Assembly: GCF_002973535.1 (NCBI RefSeq)
Contig: NZ_PVEP01000005.1
Location: 124,001 to 188,000, forward strand
DNA: 64,000 nucleotides
Direction: 5' to 3'
DNA from: Albidovulum denitrificans
Lineage (GTDB): Bacteria > Pseudomonadota > Alphaproteobacteria > Rhodobacterales > Rhodobacteraceae
This document shows, one piece after another, positions 50,456-60,084 of the stretch; the first letter of the stretch is position 1; each line of letters starts with the position of its first letter. The notes under the pieces are model-generated. The model did no database searches, was not told where the DNA came from, and saw nothing but the letters and a program-made list of their open reading frames with translations. The translations under genes were made by a program, and so were the position numbers.

Positions 50456-51934
50456 TCAGACCGACAGGCAGATGTATTTCATCTCAAGGTAATCCTCGAC
50501 GCCGTGATGGCTGCCCTCGCGGCCAAGGCCCGACTGCTTGACGCCGCCGAAGGGTGCGACCTCGGTCGAGATCAGGCCGGTATTGACGCCGACCATGCCG
50601 TATTCCAGCGCCTCCTGCACGCGGGTAATCCGGCCGATGTCGCGGGCGTAGAAGTAGGAGGCGAGGCCGAAGATCGTGTTGTTGGCCAGCCCGATCACCT
50701 CTTCCTCCGTGTCGAACTTGAACAAGGGCGCGAGCGGGCCGAAGGTTTCTTCGGTCGAGACCTTCATGTCGGGCGTGATGCCGGTCACCACGGTGGGTTC
50801 GAAGAACGTCCCGCCAAGCGCGTGGCGCTTGCCGCCGGTCACGATCTTGCCACCGCCCGACAGCGCGTCGGCGATATGTTCCTCAACCTTCTCCACCGCC
50901 GCTTCGTTGATGAGCGGGCCGGTGGTGACGCCATCGTTCAGCCCGTCGCCGACGTTCAGCTTCTTCACCGCCTCGGCCAGCTTGGCGGCGAATTGGTCAT
51001 AGACGCCCGCCTGAACGTAGATCCGGTTGGCGCAGACGCAGGTCTGGCCGTTATTGCGGAACTTGGAGATCATCGCGCCCTCGACGGCGGCATCCAGATC
51101 GGCGTCGTCGAAGACGATGAAGGGCGCGTTGCCGCCAAGCTCCATGGAGCATTTCATGACCTGGTCGGCGGCCTGACGCAGCAGGATGCGGCCCACCTCG
51201 GTGGACCCGGTGAAGGTCAGCTTCCGCACCGCGTGGTTTTCGCAGAACTCCTTGCCGATGGCCGAGGACTTGGTCGATGTCACGACCGAGAAAAGCCCCG
51301 CCGGAACGCCCGCCCGTTCGGCAAGAAGCGCCATCGCCAGCGCCGACAGTGGCGTTTCCGCCGCGGGCCGCGCGACGAAACCGCAGCCGACGGCCAGCGC
51401 CGGGGCGACCTTGCGCGCGATCATCGCGTTCGGGAAATTCCACGGCGTGATGGAGGCCGCAACCCCGATCGGCTGCTTGATGACAGTGATGCGCTTGTCG
51501 CGCTGGTGGCCGGGGATGGTCTCGCCATAGACGCGCTTTGCCTCTTCCGCGAACCATTCCACGAAGGAGGCGCCATAGAGGACCTCGCCCTTGGCCTCGG
51601 CCAGCGGCTTGCCCATCTCGGCGGTCAGGATCGCGCCAAGATCGTCGGCATTGGCGACCATCAGGTCATACCACTTGCGCAGCACGGCGGCGCGTTCCTT
51701 GCCGGTCCGCGCGGCCCATTCGTGGCGCGCCGCATCGGCCGCCGCGATGGCGCGGCTGGTTTCGTCCCGGCCAAGGTCGGGCAGCTTGCAGATCACGTCG
51801 CCGCGTGCCGGGTTGGTCACGGCAAAGGTCGCGCCGTCATCCGCGTCGACCCATTGCCCGGCGACATAGGCCTTTGTGACCAGAAGCGACGGGTCTTTGA
51901 GAAGCGACCGAAGATCGGTTACGGAATCAAGCAT
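50456..51934 (-). CDS. gabD: Succinate-semialdehyde dehydrogenase
   Basis: A 492-residue NAD(P)-dependent aldehyde dehydrogenase of the GabD group. The catalytic Glu in E-L-G-G-N-A-P-F is near residue 264 and the catalytic Cys in G-Q-T-C-V-C is near 298; the C-V-C doublet is usual in GabD. It converts succinate semialdehyde to succinate for the citrate cycle. It stands alone; no GABA transaminase is adjacent. Glutarate semialdehyde dehydrogenase is a close alternative. Confidence 0.88.
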   Translation of the reverse strand: MLDSVTDLRSLLKDPSLLVTKAYVAGQWVDADDGATFAVTNPARGDVICKLPDLGRDETSRAIAAADAARHEWAARTGKERAAVLRKWYDLMVANADDLGAILTAEMGKPLAEAKGEVLYGASFVEWFAEEAKRVYGETIPGHQRDKRITVIKQPIGVAASITPWNFPNAMIARKVAPALAVGCGFVARPAAETPLSALAMALLAERAGVPAGLFSVVTSTKSSAIGKEFCENHAVRKLTFTGSTEVGRILLRQAADQVMKCSMELGGNAPFIVFDDADLDAAVEGAMISKFRNNGQTCVCANRIYVQAGVYDQFAAKLAEAVKKLNVGDGLNDGVTTGPLINEAAVEKVEEHIADALSGGGKIVTGGKRHALGGTFFEPTVVTGITPDMKVSTEETFGPLAPLFKFDTEEEVIGLANNTIFGLASYFYARDIGRITRVQEALEYGMVGVNTGLISTEVAPFGGVKQSGLGREGSHHGVEDYLEMKYICLSV

Positions 51935-52014
51935 GGGAATCCTCCTCTATCCTGATTTGATCAAATGCCGGGGCAAGGCGGCAGAGTCCAGCCCGGCGGC
52001 AAGGGAAGCTGGCC

Positions 52015-52803
52015 ATGAGATATGACGAGGCCTTCGCCAATGCAAAGCATATTCCTGGCGGTGAAAGCTATGCCGGCCGCTGGGCCGGGGCGGCGGCGGC
52101 GTTCCGGGACGGCCCTGGCAACCGCGCCCGGCTTGGGCTGCGCTATGGCGGGCCCGAGGCGGAGTGGTTCGACCTTTTCCTGCCGGAGGGGGCGGCCGTG
52201 GGGCTGATGGTCTTCGTCCATGGCGGCTACTGGATGGCTTTCGGGCCGCGCGACTTCTCCCACCTCGCGCGCGGCGCGCTGGCGCGCGGCTGGGCGGTGG
52301 CGATGCCCGCCTATACGCTCGCGCCCGATGCGACGATCCCCGCCATGACGCGGCAGATCGCCGCCGCCGTCACCGCCGCTGCGGCAGAGGTCGTCGGGCC
52401 TGTCGTCCTGACCGGGCATTCGGCGGGCGGGCATCTTTCCGCGCGCATCGCCTCGGCCGATGTGGCGCTTGCCCCGGATGTCGCCGCGCGGATCGCCCGC
52501 GTCGTCCCGATCTCCCCCCTCTCGGACCTGCGCCCGCTGCGGGAGACGTCGATGAACGCCACGCTGCGGATCGATGCCGCTACGGCCCGTTCCGAAAGCC
52601 CGGTCCTTCTGCCAAGGCGCCGGGGCGTTGCGGCCCATGTCTGGGTCGGCGGCGCAGAACGACCCGCCTTCCTCGATCAGGCCCGGCGTCTTGGCAATGC
52701 CTGGGCCTGCCCGGTGACGGTCGAGGGCGGGCGGCACCATTTCGACGTGATCGAGGGGCTTGAGGACGCGACCAGCCCGCTGATGGCGGCCCTTCTCGGC
52801 TGA
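52015..52803 (+). CDS. Alpha/beta hydrolase, kynurenine-formamidase-like esterase
   Basis: A 262-residue serine hydrolase. H-G-G-Y-W at 69-73 is the oxyanion motif of the AFMID/arylformamidase-type esterases, the nucleophile is S136 in G-H-S-A-G-G, and the final His is in R-H-H-F-D-V. No signal peptide. No tryptophan-degradation genes are adjacent, so the natural substrate may be another small formamide or ester. It converges with the methyltransferase gene, only three bases apart. Confidence 0.8.
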   Translation: MRYDEAFANAKHIPGGESYAGRWAGAAAAFRDGPGNRARLGLRYGGPEAEWFDLFLPEGAAVGLMVFVHGGYWMAFGPRDFSHLARGALARGWAVAMPAYTLAPDATIPAMTRQIAAAVTAAAAEVVGPVVLTGHSAGGHLSARIASADVALAPDVAARIARVVPISPLSDLRPLRETSMNATLRIDAATARSESPVLLPRRRGVAAHVWVGGAERPAFLDQARRLGNAWACPVTVEGGRHHFDVIEGLEDATSPLMAALLG

Positions 52804-52806
52804 CCC

Positions 52807-53556
52807 TCAGGCAAGGCGGCAGATCGGGATGAACTCCGGGCTGTCCTCCGCCAGCGCCGCCCCCGTCCAGTCGCCCAGCCATGTCTCGACCGCAAGCCCG
52901 GCTGCGGCGATCTGCGCGGTCAGATGGTCCAGCGCGGGAAACGCGATCCGCGCCCCGGCGGTGAACTCTTGCCCGGTGGCGGCCACGCGATAGCTGGTCC
53001 GGTAGGCCAGAACCCCGCTCTTCTCGTCCCAATCCACGTCATCCCACGCCGTGATGGGGCCAAGCTCCGGGTCGTCGAAGCCGCGCCGCGACAGGTCGGG
53101 ACGCCAATCCTCCCATTCCCGGCGCGCAGGGTTGCGGCTGTCAAAGACGAAGCAGCCGCCGGGCGCCAGATGCCGCGCCACCGCCGCCAGCGCCAAGGCC
53201 CGGTCCTGATCTGTCAGCAGCGCCTGAAACGCATGGCCGGTCATCACGATCAGGTCGAAGCGCTGGCCAAGGTCCAGCCAGCGCGCATCCGCCTCTACCC
53301 AGCGCACCCGCGCGGCCCCGGCCTTCCGGCGCGCGATCTCCAGCATGGCTCGCGCCGGATCGGCACCCGTCACCGCCGCCCTCTGCTCTGCCGCGATATG
53401 GATCGCCAGATCGCCGGTCCCGCAGCCAAGGTCGAGGACCGCCGCCTTGCCCGCCGCCAGCCTCAGACAGAAGGTCCGGTCCGCGGTCCAGCCATTATCG
53501 AGGTCATAGAACCGCGCCAACGCCGCGTCGCGGTAAAGCCCCTCATCCATCGCCAA
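52807..53556 (-). CDS. Class I SAM-dependent methyltransferase
   Basis: A 249-residue Rossmann methyltransferase; motif I is L-D-L-G-C-G-T-G near 41-48, the acidic residue after strand 2 is in G-A-D-P-A, and motif IV is F-D-L-I-V-M-T-G-H-A-F. Substrate unknown. It overlaps the P1 peptidase stop by 14 bases and is the last gene of the SDR-cupin-peptidase-methyltransferase run. An ATG at 53550 is an equal start option. Confidence 0.85.
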   Translation of the reverse strand: MAMDEGLYRDAALARFYDLDNGWTADRTFCLRLAAGKAAVLDLGCGTGDLAIHIAAEQRAAVTGADPARAMLEIARRKAGAARVRWVEADARWLDLGQRFDLIVMTGHAFQALLTDQDRALALAAVARHLAPGGCFVFDSRNPARREWEDWRPDLSRRGFDDPELGPITAWDDVDWDEKSGVLAYRTSYRVAATGQEFTAGARIAFPALDHLTAQIAAAGLAVETWLGDWTGAALAEDSPEFIPICRLA

Positions 53557-54538
53557 ACCGCGCCGCCCAGGCGGGCGTCACATCGCCGGGCCGCGGGGCG
53601 GCAAGGTAGACCCCCCGCGCGATGGCCCGCGCAAGGCAGACCGCCGCCGCGTGGCCGATCAGGAACGGCTCCGTCACCGGGTCCTTCAGCGCCCGCGCCC
53701 CGGTTGCGGCGGCAAAGACCAGATCACCGTCGAAGGGCGTGTGCGAGGGCACGATGGCGCGCGCCATCCCGTCATGCGCGGCGATTGCCATCCGCTGCGC
53801 CTGCGCCTGCGTCAGCGCCGCGTCGGTCGCCACGATGGCGATGGTCGTCGCCTCGCCCGCGCGCTTCATCAGCATCGGCTCCGCCGCCGGATCGTGGGCG
53901 CGCGCGGTTCCAAGCCCGCCGAACTCACCCCCCATCTCCCAGGGCGCGGCCCAGAATTCGGGTCCATCGCCCACCGTCACCCGGCCCAGCGCATTGACCG
54001 CGACCAGCGCGCCCACCGTGACGCCGCATTCCAGCACGACAGAGGCCGACCCCAACCCGCCCTTCAGGTCATGCACCATCGCCCCGGTCCCGGCCCCGGC
54101 GGTTCCCAGCGCGAACTCCTCCCCCGCCGCTGCCAGCGCGTCTTGGCCCAGCCGCTTGTAGGGGTTCTCCACCCAACCCTTGTCACCCCCGTTCAGCAGA
54201 TCGAACAGGATCGCCCCCGGCACGATCGGCACCCGCTGCCCGCCAACCTCGAACCCGCGCCCCAGCGCCCGCAACCCGTCCGCCACGCCCGAAGCCGCGT
54301 CCAACCCAAAGGCCGAGCCGCCCGACAGGACCAGCGCGTCCACCTCCTGCACCAGCTTGTCGGGCGCCAGCAGATCCGTCTCCCGCGTCCCCGGCGCGCC
54401 GCCCATGACATGCACGGCGGCGGTAAAGGGCCGCTCCCCCACCAGCGCCGTCACCCCGGTGTGGATGGTGTGATCCTCGGCATTGCCGACCCGCAGGCCC
54501 GCCACGTCGGTGATCAGGTTCAGCGCGCCCGGCCGCAT
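53543..54538 (-). CDS. P1-family aminopeptidase (DmpA/BapA-like)
   Basis: A 331-residue N-terminal-nucleophile hydrolase of the peptidase S58 family. The L-S-G-G-S-A-F-G-L-D-A-A motif is near 74-85 and the self-cleavage/nucleophile region G-G-L-G-S-A-S is near 160. Members act on beta-amino-acyl, D- or L-aminoacyl amides. Its ATG shares one base with the cupin stop. No signal peptide is seen. Confidence 0.88.
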   Translation of the reverse strand: MRPGALNLITDVAGLRVGNAEDHTIHTGVTALVGERPFTAAVHVMGGAPGTRETDLLAPDKLVQEVDALVLSGGSAFGLDAASGVADGLRALGRGFEVGGQRVPIVPGAILFDLLNGGDKGWVENPYKRLGQDALAAAGEEFALGTAGAGTGAMVHDLKGGLGSASVVLECGVTVGALVAVNALGRVTVGDGPEFWAAPWEMGGEFGGLGTARAHDPAAEPMLMKRAGEATTIAIVATDAALTQAQAQRMAIAAHDGMARAIVPSHTPFDGDLVFAAATGARALKDPVTEPFLIGHAAAVCLARAIARGVYLAAPRPGDVTPAWAARFGDG

Positions 54539-54888
54539 CAGATCCGGTCCTTCCGTGCGGCCGTCGCGGCATCGCCGGTATTGGGCGTGCCGCGCGGCTC
54601 GATCAGCAGCAGCGTCGCCTCCCTCTCTGCCCTCGGCCGGTGTCGGACCCCCTTCGGCACGACGAACAACTCGCCCGGCCGCAGCACATGGGTCCGGTCC
54701 TCCACGTCCAGCAGCACCTCCCCGTCCAGCACCAGGAAGAAATCGTCGGTGTCGGGATGGTCGTGGAACGGAAACTCCCCCTCGACCTTCACCACCATGA
54801 TGTCATTGCCGTTATACTCCGCCACGACCTTCGGGTCCCAATGCGTCGCGAAAAGCGCCAGTTTCTCGGCGAGGTTGACGACCTTCAT
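54538..54888 (-). CDS. Cupin-domain protein
   Basis: A 116-residue single-domain cupin with the metal-binding His pair in F-H-D-H-P-D-T-D-D-F and the second motif P-x-G-E-L-F-V-V-P-K-G-V-x-H. Its role (isomerase, dioxygenase or storage) is unknown. The ATG at 54888 follows an AAGGACAAGGG ribosome site supplied by the downstream part of a hairpin repeat. Confidence 0.85.
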   Translation of the reverse strand: MKVVNLAEKLALFATHWDPKVVAEYNGNDIMVVKVEGEFPFHDHPDTDDFFLVLDGEVLLDVEDRTHVLRPGELFVVPKGVRHRPRAEREATLLLIEPRGTPNTGDAATAARKDRI

Positions 54889-54927
54889 CCCTTGTCCTTC
54901 TTCGTTGCTGAAATACTCCACGGGGGT

Positions 54928-54948
54928 CCGGGGGTGTGAAACCCCCGG
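54928..54948 (-). repeat. Hairpin repeat between SDR and cupin genes
   Basis: CCGGGGGT (54928-54935) pairs with ACCCCCGG (54941-54948) around a 5-base loop. Read on the minus strand the motif runs GGGGGTTTCACACCCCCGG followed by a second C-run and a TGGAGTATTT stretch. From memory this combination is widespread between genes of Rhodobacteraceae, so it may be a family-specific terminator or REP-like element. Confidence 0.55.
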
Positions 54949-54956
54949 CGCCGCCC

Positions 54957-55706
54957 TCAGATGCAGCGCCCGCCATCGACCTCCATCGCCACGCCCGTCA
55001 CCATCGACGCCTCGTCCGAACACAGGAAACAGGCCGCGTTGCCCATGTCCTCGGGCGTGGAAAAGCGCCCGATCGGGATGGTGGACAGGAACTTCGCCCG
55101 CATCTCCGGCGTGTCCTCGCCCATGAAGCTTTTCAGAAGCGGCGTGTCGCCCGCGACCGGGCAGATCGCGTTGACGCGGACGCCCTCGGGCGCGAGTTCC
55201 ACCGCCATCGTCTTCGTGGCGGTGATCATCCAGCCCTTCGAGGCGTTGTACCAGTTCAGCCGCGGCCGGGGCGACAGGCCCGCGGTGGAGGCGACGTTCA
55301 GGATCGCGCCGCTTCCCCTTGCCTTCATCCCCGGCACGAAGGCGTGCGCGGTCAGAAAGACGGATTTGCAGTTGACGGCGAAGACGCGGTCGAACTCCGC
55401 CTCATCCACCTCTTCCATCGGTGCGGGCAGGTGGGTGATCCCGGCATTGTTCACCAGAATATCGACCGGGCCAAGCGCGTCGGCCGCCCGCGCCATTGCC
55501 AGAACGCTGTCGCTGTCAGAGATATCGACCCCGCAGGCCACCCCGCCGATCTCCTCCGCCACGGCCCGCGCCGCCGTCTCGTTCAGGTCCGCCACCAGCA
55601 CCCGCGCGCCCTCGGCGGCGAATTTCCGCGCGATGCCCGCGCCAAAGCCGGACCCCGCGCCGGTGACAATCGCCGTCTTTCCCGAAAGCCGCATCCGCCC
55701 CTCCAT
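54957..55706 (-). CDS. Short-chain dehydrogenase/reductase (SDR)
   Basis: A 249-residue classical SDR: T-G-A-G-S-G-F-G-A-G cofactor loop near 14-23, N-N-A-G near 87-90, catalytic Ser in S-T-A-G and Y-N-A-S-K near 156-160. D37-type residue after strand 2 suggests NAD(H). Start at 55706 has GGAGG eight bases upstream. It is the first gene of the four-gene set; probably a 3-oxoacyl or polyol-type dehydrogenase, substrate unknown. Confidence 0.9.
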   Translation of the reverse strand: MEGRMRLSGKTAIVTGAGSGFGAGIARKFAAEGARVLVADLNETAARAVAEEIGGVACGVDISDSDSVLAMARAADALGPVDILVNNAGITHLPAPMEEVDEAEFDRVFAVNCKSVFLTAHAFVPGMKARGSGAILNVASTAGLSPRPRLNWYNASKGWMITATKTMAVELAPEGVRVNAICPVAGDTPLLKSFMGEDTPEMRAKFLSTIPIGRFSTPEDMGNAACFLCSDEASMVTGVAMEVDGGRCI

Positions 55707-55822
55707 CTTCAATCCTCCGACACCCTGCCCGATCCTTGCGCAAACGCAAGCCCGCCGCCGCATCGCCGCTGGGCAGGGGGCACGGCCCGGTCTAGACTTG
55801 TGATCGCAGCAGGGAGGGTCCC

Positions 55823-56617
55823 ATGACCGGCAAGATCCATATCGGCATCGGTGGCTGGACCTACGCGCCGTGGCGCGGGACGTTCTACCCGGCGGACCTT
55901 ACGCAGAAGCGGGAGTTGGAATACGCGGCCACCCGCCTCAGCTCGATCGAGATCAACGGCACTTACTACGGCTCGCAAAAGCCCGAGAGCTTCGAGAGAT
56001 GGCGCGACGAGACGCCCGACGGTTTCGTCTTCGCGGTGAAGGGGCCAAGGTTCGCGACCAACCGCCGGGTTCTGGCCGAGGCAGGCCCCTCTATCGAGCG
56101 CTTCTTCGACAGCGGTGTGATGCGGCTGGGCGAGAAGCTTGGCCCGGTGAACTGGCAGTTCATGGCGGCCAAAAAGTTCGACCCCGAGGATTTTGCCGCC
56201 TTCCTGGCGCTTTTGCCGAAAACGGTCGAGGGGCGGGCCATCCGCCACGCTGTCGAGGTCCGCCACGACAGCTTCCGCGCGCCGGAATTCGTGGCACTTG
56301 CCCGCGCGCATGGGGTGGCCGTGGTGACGGCGGGGGACAGCGGTTTTCCCCAGATCGCCGATGCCACCGCGCCCTTCGCCTATCTCAGGATCATGGGGAC
56401 GACCGAAACGGAGCCTGCGGGCTATTCCGACGCCGCGCTTGAGGTCTGGGCAGCGCGGCTGCGGGCCATCGCCGGGGGAAACCCGCCCGAGGGGCTGGCG
56501 ACCGTGACCGAACCGCCCGCGCACCCCGCTGCCCGCGACGTGTTCCTTTATGTCATTTCGGGCCACAAGGTCGCCAATCCCGCCGCTGCGATGCGGCTTC
56601 TCGACCTGCTCGGCTGA
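55823..56617 (+). CDS. DUF72 family protein
   Basis: A 264-residue member of the DUF72 TIM-barrel family, recognisable by the start G-I-G-G-W-x-Y-x-P-W-R-G-x-F-Y-P near 8-23, E-I-N-x-T-Y-Y and the later V-E-V-R-H-x-S-F. The biochemical role of the family is not established. It stands alone between a divergent SDR operon and a convergent transporter gene. Confidence 0.88.
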   Translation: MTGKIHIGIGGWTYAPWRGTFYPADLTQKRELEYAATRLSSIEINGTYYGSQKPESFERWRDETPDGFVFAVKGPRFATNRRVLAEAGPSIERFFDSGVMRLGEKLGPVNWQFMAAKKFDPEDFAAFLALLPKTVEGRAIRHAVEVRHDSFRAPEFVALARAHGVAVVTAGDSGFPQIADATAPFAYLRIMGTTETEPAGYSDAALEVWAARLRAIAGGNPPEGLATVTEPPAHPAARDVFLYVISGHKVANPAAAMRLLDLLG

Positions 56618-56629
56618 CCGCGCCATCCG

Positions 56630-58219
56630 TCACGCGCTGTCCTGCCATGCCGCCGGAATGACTGGCGTCGCGGCGATAAGGCGCTGCGTATAGGGATGCT
56701 CTGGCCGGGCAAAGACAGCCTCGGTCGCGCCTTCCTCGACGATCCGGCCCGCTTTCATCACCAGCACCCTGTCGGTGATGGAACGCACGACCGACAGGTC
56801 ATGGCTGATGAACAGGTAGGCAAGGCCATGGCTTTCCTGCAACCGGGCCAGAAGGTCCAGCACCTGCGCCCGCACCCGCACGTCAAGGGCCGATACTGCC
56901 TCATCCAGCACGATCAGGTCGGGGCGGATGATGAGGGCGCGGGCGATGGCGATCCGCTGGCGCTGCCCGCCGGAAAATTCGTGGATATATTTGCCCATGT
57001 CGGCGGGTGACAGCCCGACCTCTTCCAGCGCCGCCGCGACGCGGTCGCGCGCGTCCTTCGGTTGGCCCGTCAGGTGGAACGGCTCGGCCACCAGCCGTTC
57101 GACACGGTGGCGCGGGTTGAAGCTGCCATAGGGGTCCTGAAACACCACCTGCATCTTCGCGCGCAGGTCGTGCGGCATGGTGTGGCCGGGCGTGACCTCT
57201 TGCCCGTCCAGCCGGATCGTGCCGCCCTGGATCGGATCGAGACCGAGGATCGCGCGGGTCAGCGTGGACTTGCCGCAGCCGCTTTCGCCCACAAGGCCAA
57301 GGCTTTCGCCCCTGCGGATCGTCAGGCTGACCCCGTCGACGGCGCGCAGGACGGGCGGCTTGGCGAAAGGCGAGGGGCGCGGAAGGATATATTCGCGCAC
57401 GGCCCCTTCGACCGACAGCAGCGTTTCGGGGCGGGTCTGCGCCCTGCGCTGTGGCTGATGGGCGGAGGCGGCGAACAGGCGGCGGGTATAGTCCTGCGTC
57501 CGCGTGCGAAACAGCGTCTCTGTCGCCCCTTGCTCCACGATCCGGCCGTTCTGCATGACCGCGACACGCGCCGCCATGCCCGCCACGACGGCAAGGTCAT
57601 GGGTAATCAGCATCAGCGCCATCCCCTCATCCCCGGTCAGCCCTTTCAGCAGGTCGAGGATCTGCGCCTGTGTGGTCACGTCCAGCGCCGTGGTCGGTTC
57701 ATCCGCGATCAGAAGCTTCGGGCGCAGCGCGATGGCCATGGCGATGGCGACCCGCTGGCGCTGCCCGCCCGACAGTTCATGCGGGTAGCGCGACAGCGGA
57801 AAGCGATCCTCGGGCAGGCCCACGCGGGCCAGCTTTTCCCGCGCCACGTCGCGCGCCTCTGCCCGGCTGGCGGCACGGTGGATCAGCAGCGTTTCGGCCA
57901 CCTGATCGCCGATGGTCTTCATCGGGTTCAGCGCCGTCATCGGTTCCTGAAAGATCATCCCGATCTCATTGCCGCGCAGGCCGGTCAGGGCACGTTCGGG
58001 CAGGGTCAGAAGGTCCCGGCCCATGAACTCCGCCCGCCCGGATGTCGTGGCGCCGGACGGCAGAAGCCCCATCACCGCCAGCGCGGTCATCGACTTGCCC
58101 GACCCGCTTTCGCCGACAAGGCCGAAGATCTCCCCGCCCGCGATGTCGAAGGCCACCCCCGACAGGATCGGCTTGCCGTGGATCGCAAGCGAGAGGTCAT
58201 CAAGGCGCAAAAGGCTCAT
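56630..58219 (-). CDS. Fused dipeptide/opine-type ABC ATPase (DppD-DppF like)
   Basis: A 529-residue protein with two complete ATPase domains: Walker A G-E-S-G-S-G-K-S near 36-43 and again G-E-S-G-C-G-K-S near 315; each half has an L/F-S-G-G-Q-R-Q-R signature and Walker B (L-L-I-A-D-E-P and L-I-V-L-D-E-A). Single-chain versions of the two-ATPase pair are common in alphaproteobacterial peptide importers. Overlaps the DppC-like gene by four bases. Confidence 0.92.
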   Translation of the reverse strand: MSLLRLDDLSLAIHGKPILSGVAFDIAGGEIFGLVGESGSGKSMTALAVMGLLPSGATTSGRAEFMGRDLLTLPERALTGLRGNEIGMIFQEPMTALNPMKTIGDQVAETLLIHRAASRAEARDVAREKLARVGLPEDRFPLSRYPHELSGGQRQRVAIAMAIALRPKLLIADEPTTALDVTTQAQILDLLKGLTGDEGMALMLITHDLAVVAGMAARVAVMQNGRIVEQGATETLFRTRTQDYTRRLFAASAHQPQRRAQTRPETLLSVEGAVREYILPRPSPFAKPPVLRAVDGVSLTIRRGESLGLVGESGCGKSTLTRAILGLDPIQGGTIRLDGQEVTPGHTMPHDLRAKMQVVFQDPYGSFNPRHRVERLVAEPFHLTGQPKDARDRVAAALEEVGLSPADMGKYIHEFSGGQRQRIAIARALIIRPDLIVLDEAVSALDVRVRAQVLDLLARLQESHGLAYLFISHDLSVVRSITDRVLVMKAGRIVEEGATEAVFARPEHPYTQRLIAATPVIPAAWQDSA

Positions 58220-59028
58220 CCCGCGCGCCTCAGCCTTGGGTCGAGATGGTCGCGCAGCCCGTCGCCCAGCAGGTTCAGCCCCAGCACGGTCAGAACGATG
58301 GCAAGGCCGGGAAAGATCGCGACATGGGGGGCCAGCGTCACCATCGTCTGCGCCTCGGCCAGCATCCGGCCCCAGCTTGGCGTGGGCGGCTGCGCACCAA
58401 GGCCGACATAGCTGAGCCCCGCCTCGGCAAGGATGCCGAGCGAGAACTGGATCGTCCCCTGCACGATCAGAAGGTTGAGGATATTCGGCAGGATATGTTC
58501 GGCCGAAATGCGGGTGCGGCCCTTGCCCGCGACCTCTGCCGCGCGGATGAAATCGAGCGTCCAGAGCGACAGCGCCCCGCCCCGTGTGACACGGGCGAAG
58601 ACGGGGATGTTGAAGATGCCGATGGCGATGATCGCGTTGGTGGCGGAGGGGCCGAAAACGGCGGTGATAAGGATCGCGATCACCAGCGAGGGGAAGGCAA
58701 AGATCAGGTCATTGCCGCGCATCACGACCTCATCGACCAGACCGCCCCGGTTGGCGGCGGCCAGCAGGCCCAGCGGCACCCCCAGCCCGACCCCGATCCC
58801 GACCGCGACAAGGGCCACTGCGATCGACGTCCGGGCGCCTGCCATCAGCATCGACGCGATGTCGCGGCCGAAGTGATCGGTGCCAAGCCAATGCGCGGGC
58901 GAGGGCGGTTTCAGCTTGTCCGCGATGGAAAGCGCGGTGACGTCGTAGGGCGTCCAGACCAGCGACACGAGCGCCGCGATCAGGGCCGCCAGAGACAGGA
59001 TCAGGCCGAGGAAAAAGGCGACCCTCAT
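58216..59028 (-). CDS. ABC transporter permease (DppC-like)
   Basis: A 270-residue inner-membrane subunit with about six helices. The G-T-D-x-x-G-R-D-I motif of DppC-type proteins is near 49-57, and the EAA loop (A-A-E-V-A-G-K-G) lies near 165. Four-base overlaps on both sides join it to DppB-like and the fused ATPase. Start at 59028. Confidence 0.92.
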   Translation of the reverse strand: MRVAFFLGLILSLAALIAALVSLVWTPYDVTALSIADKLKPPSPAHWLGTDHFGRDIASMLMAGARTSIAVALVAVGIGVGLGVPLGLLAAANRGGLVDEVVMRGNDLIFAFPSLVIAILITAVFGPSATNAIIAIGIFNIPVFARVTRGGALSLWTLDFIRAAEVAGKGRTRISAEHILPNILNLLIVQGTIQFSLGILAEAGLSYVGLGAQPPTPSWGRMLAEAQTMVTLAPHVAIFPGLAIVLTVLGLNLLGDGLRDHLDPRLRRAG

Positions 59029-59972
59029 GCCCGTTTCCTCAGCCTTGGGTCGATGGCGGCATAGGCGAGGTCGACAAGGAAGGTCACCAGGATCACCGCG
59101 AAGACGAGGATCATCACGACCGATTCCACCACGATCAGGTCGCGCTGCGTGATCGCCTGAAAGATCAGCCGCCCAAGCCCCGGAAGATAAAAGACATTCT
59201 CGATGATGATCGCGCCGGCGAGGAGGAAGGAAAACTGCATGCCCATGATCGTCAGCACCGGGATCAGCGCGTTGCGCAAGCCGTGGCGCAGCAGGGTCTG
59301 GCCGCCGGTCAGACCCTTGGCGCGGGCGGTGCGGATATAGTCCTGGCCCAGCGTCTCGATCAGGGCGGAGCGCAGGACACGGGCGAGGATGGCGGCTTGT
59401 GGCAGGGCGAGGGCGATGGCGGGCAGGGTGAGGGCGCGCAGGCCGGGCCAAAGCCCCTGATCCCAGCCGGGAAATCCCCCCGCGGGGAAGATCTGCCAAT
59501 GCAGCGCGAAGGCCAGCACCAGAAGCATCGCGAACCAGAAATTCGGCAGCGCGATGCCGACCTGCGTCGCCCCCATCACCGCCGCATCCGCCACCTTCCC
59601 ACGCCGCGCGGCGGCCATCAGCCCGGCCGGAAAGGCGACCAGCACGGCCAGCGCAAGGGCATAGAGCGCAAGCGGCAGGGAAACGGCAAGGCGCTGGATA
59701 ACCAGTTGGGAAACCGGCGTTTTATAGGTATAGGACAGGCCGAAATCGCCCTGCACCATGCCCGTTATCCAGTTCAGGTAGCGCACCGGCGCCGGGGCAT
59801 TCAGCCCTAACTGGTCCTTCAGCGCGGCGACGGTTTCGGGCTTGGCGTTCAGGCCCAGCATGTAGGACGCCGGATCGCCCGGCACCACCTCGATCACCGC
59901 GAAGATCACCAGGCTCGCGACCACGAGACTGAGCGCGAGAGAGATCAGGCGTCTGAAGAGATAGCGAGTCAT
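59025..59972 (-). CDS. ABC transporter permease (DppB-like)
   Basis: A 315-residue inner-membrane subunit. The DppB-type N-terminus (V-V-P-G-D-P-A) and EAA loop (Y-I-R-T-A-R-A-K-G-L) are seen. It starts the permease-ATPase run. No binding protein is directly upstream; the family-5 protein ending at 63703 is the best candidate but is 3.7 kb away with genes on the other strand in between. Confidence 0.92.
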   Translation of the reverse strand: MTRYLFRRLISLALSLVVASLVIFAVIEVVPGDPASYMLGLNAKPETVAALKDQLGLNAPAPVRYLNWITGMVQGDFGLSYTYKTPVSQLVIQRLAVSLPLALYALALAVLVAFPAGLMAAARRGKVADAAVMGATQVGIALPNFWFAMLLVLAFALHWQIFPAGGFPGWDQGLWPGLRALTLPAIALALPQAAILARVLRSALIETLGQDYIRTARAKGLTGGQTLLRHGLRNALIPVLTIMGMQFSFLLAGAIIIENVFYLPGLGRLIFQAITQRDLIVVESVVMILVFAVILVTFLVDLAYAAIDPRLRKRA

Positions 59973-60084
59973 CCGGCCCCTTCCTTGCGCGAGGCTAGGG
60001 GGAAGCGGGCGGGCGGTCCAGAGGGTCGGAGGGGGCGTCGGGACGGTGTCGGGATGCTGTAGGGGGCGCGTAGGGTTTTTGTAG

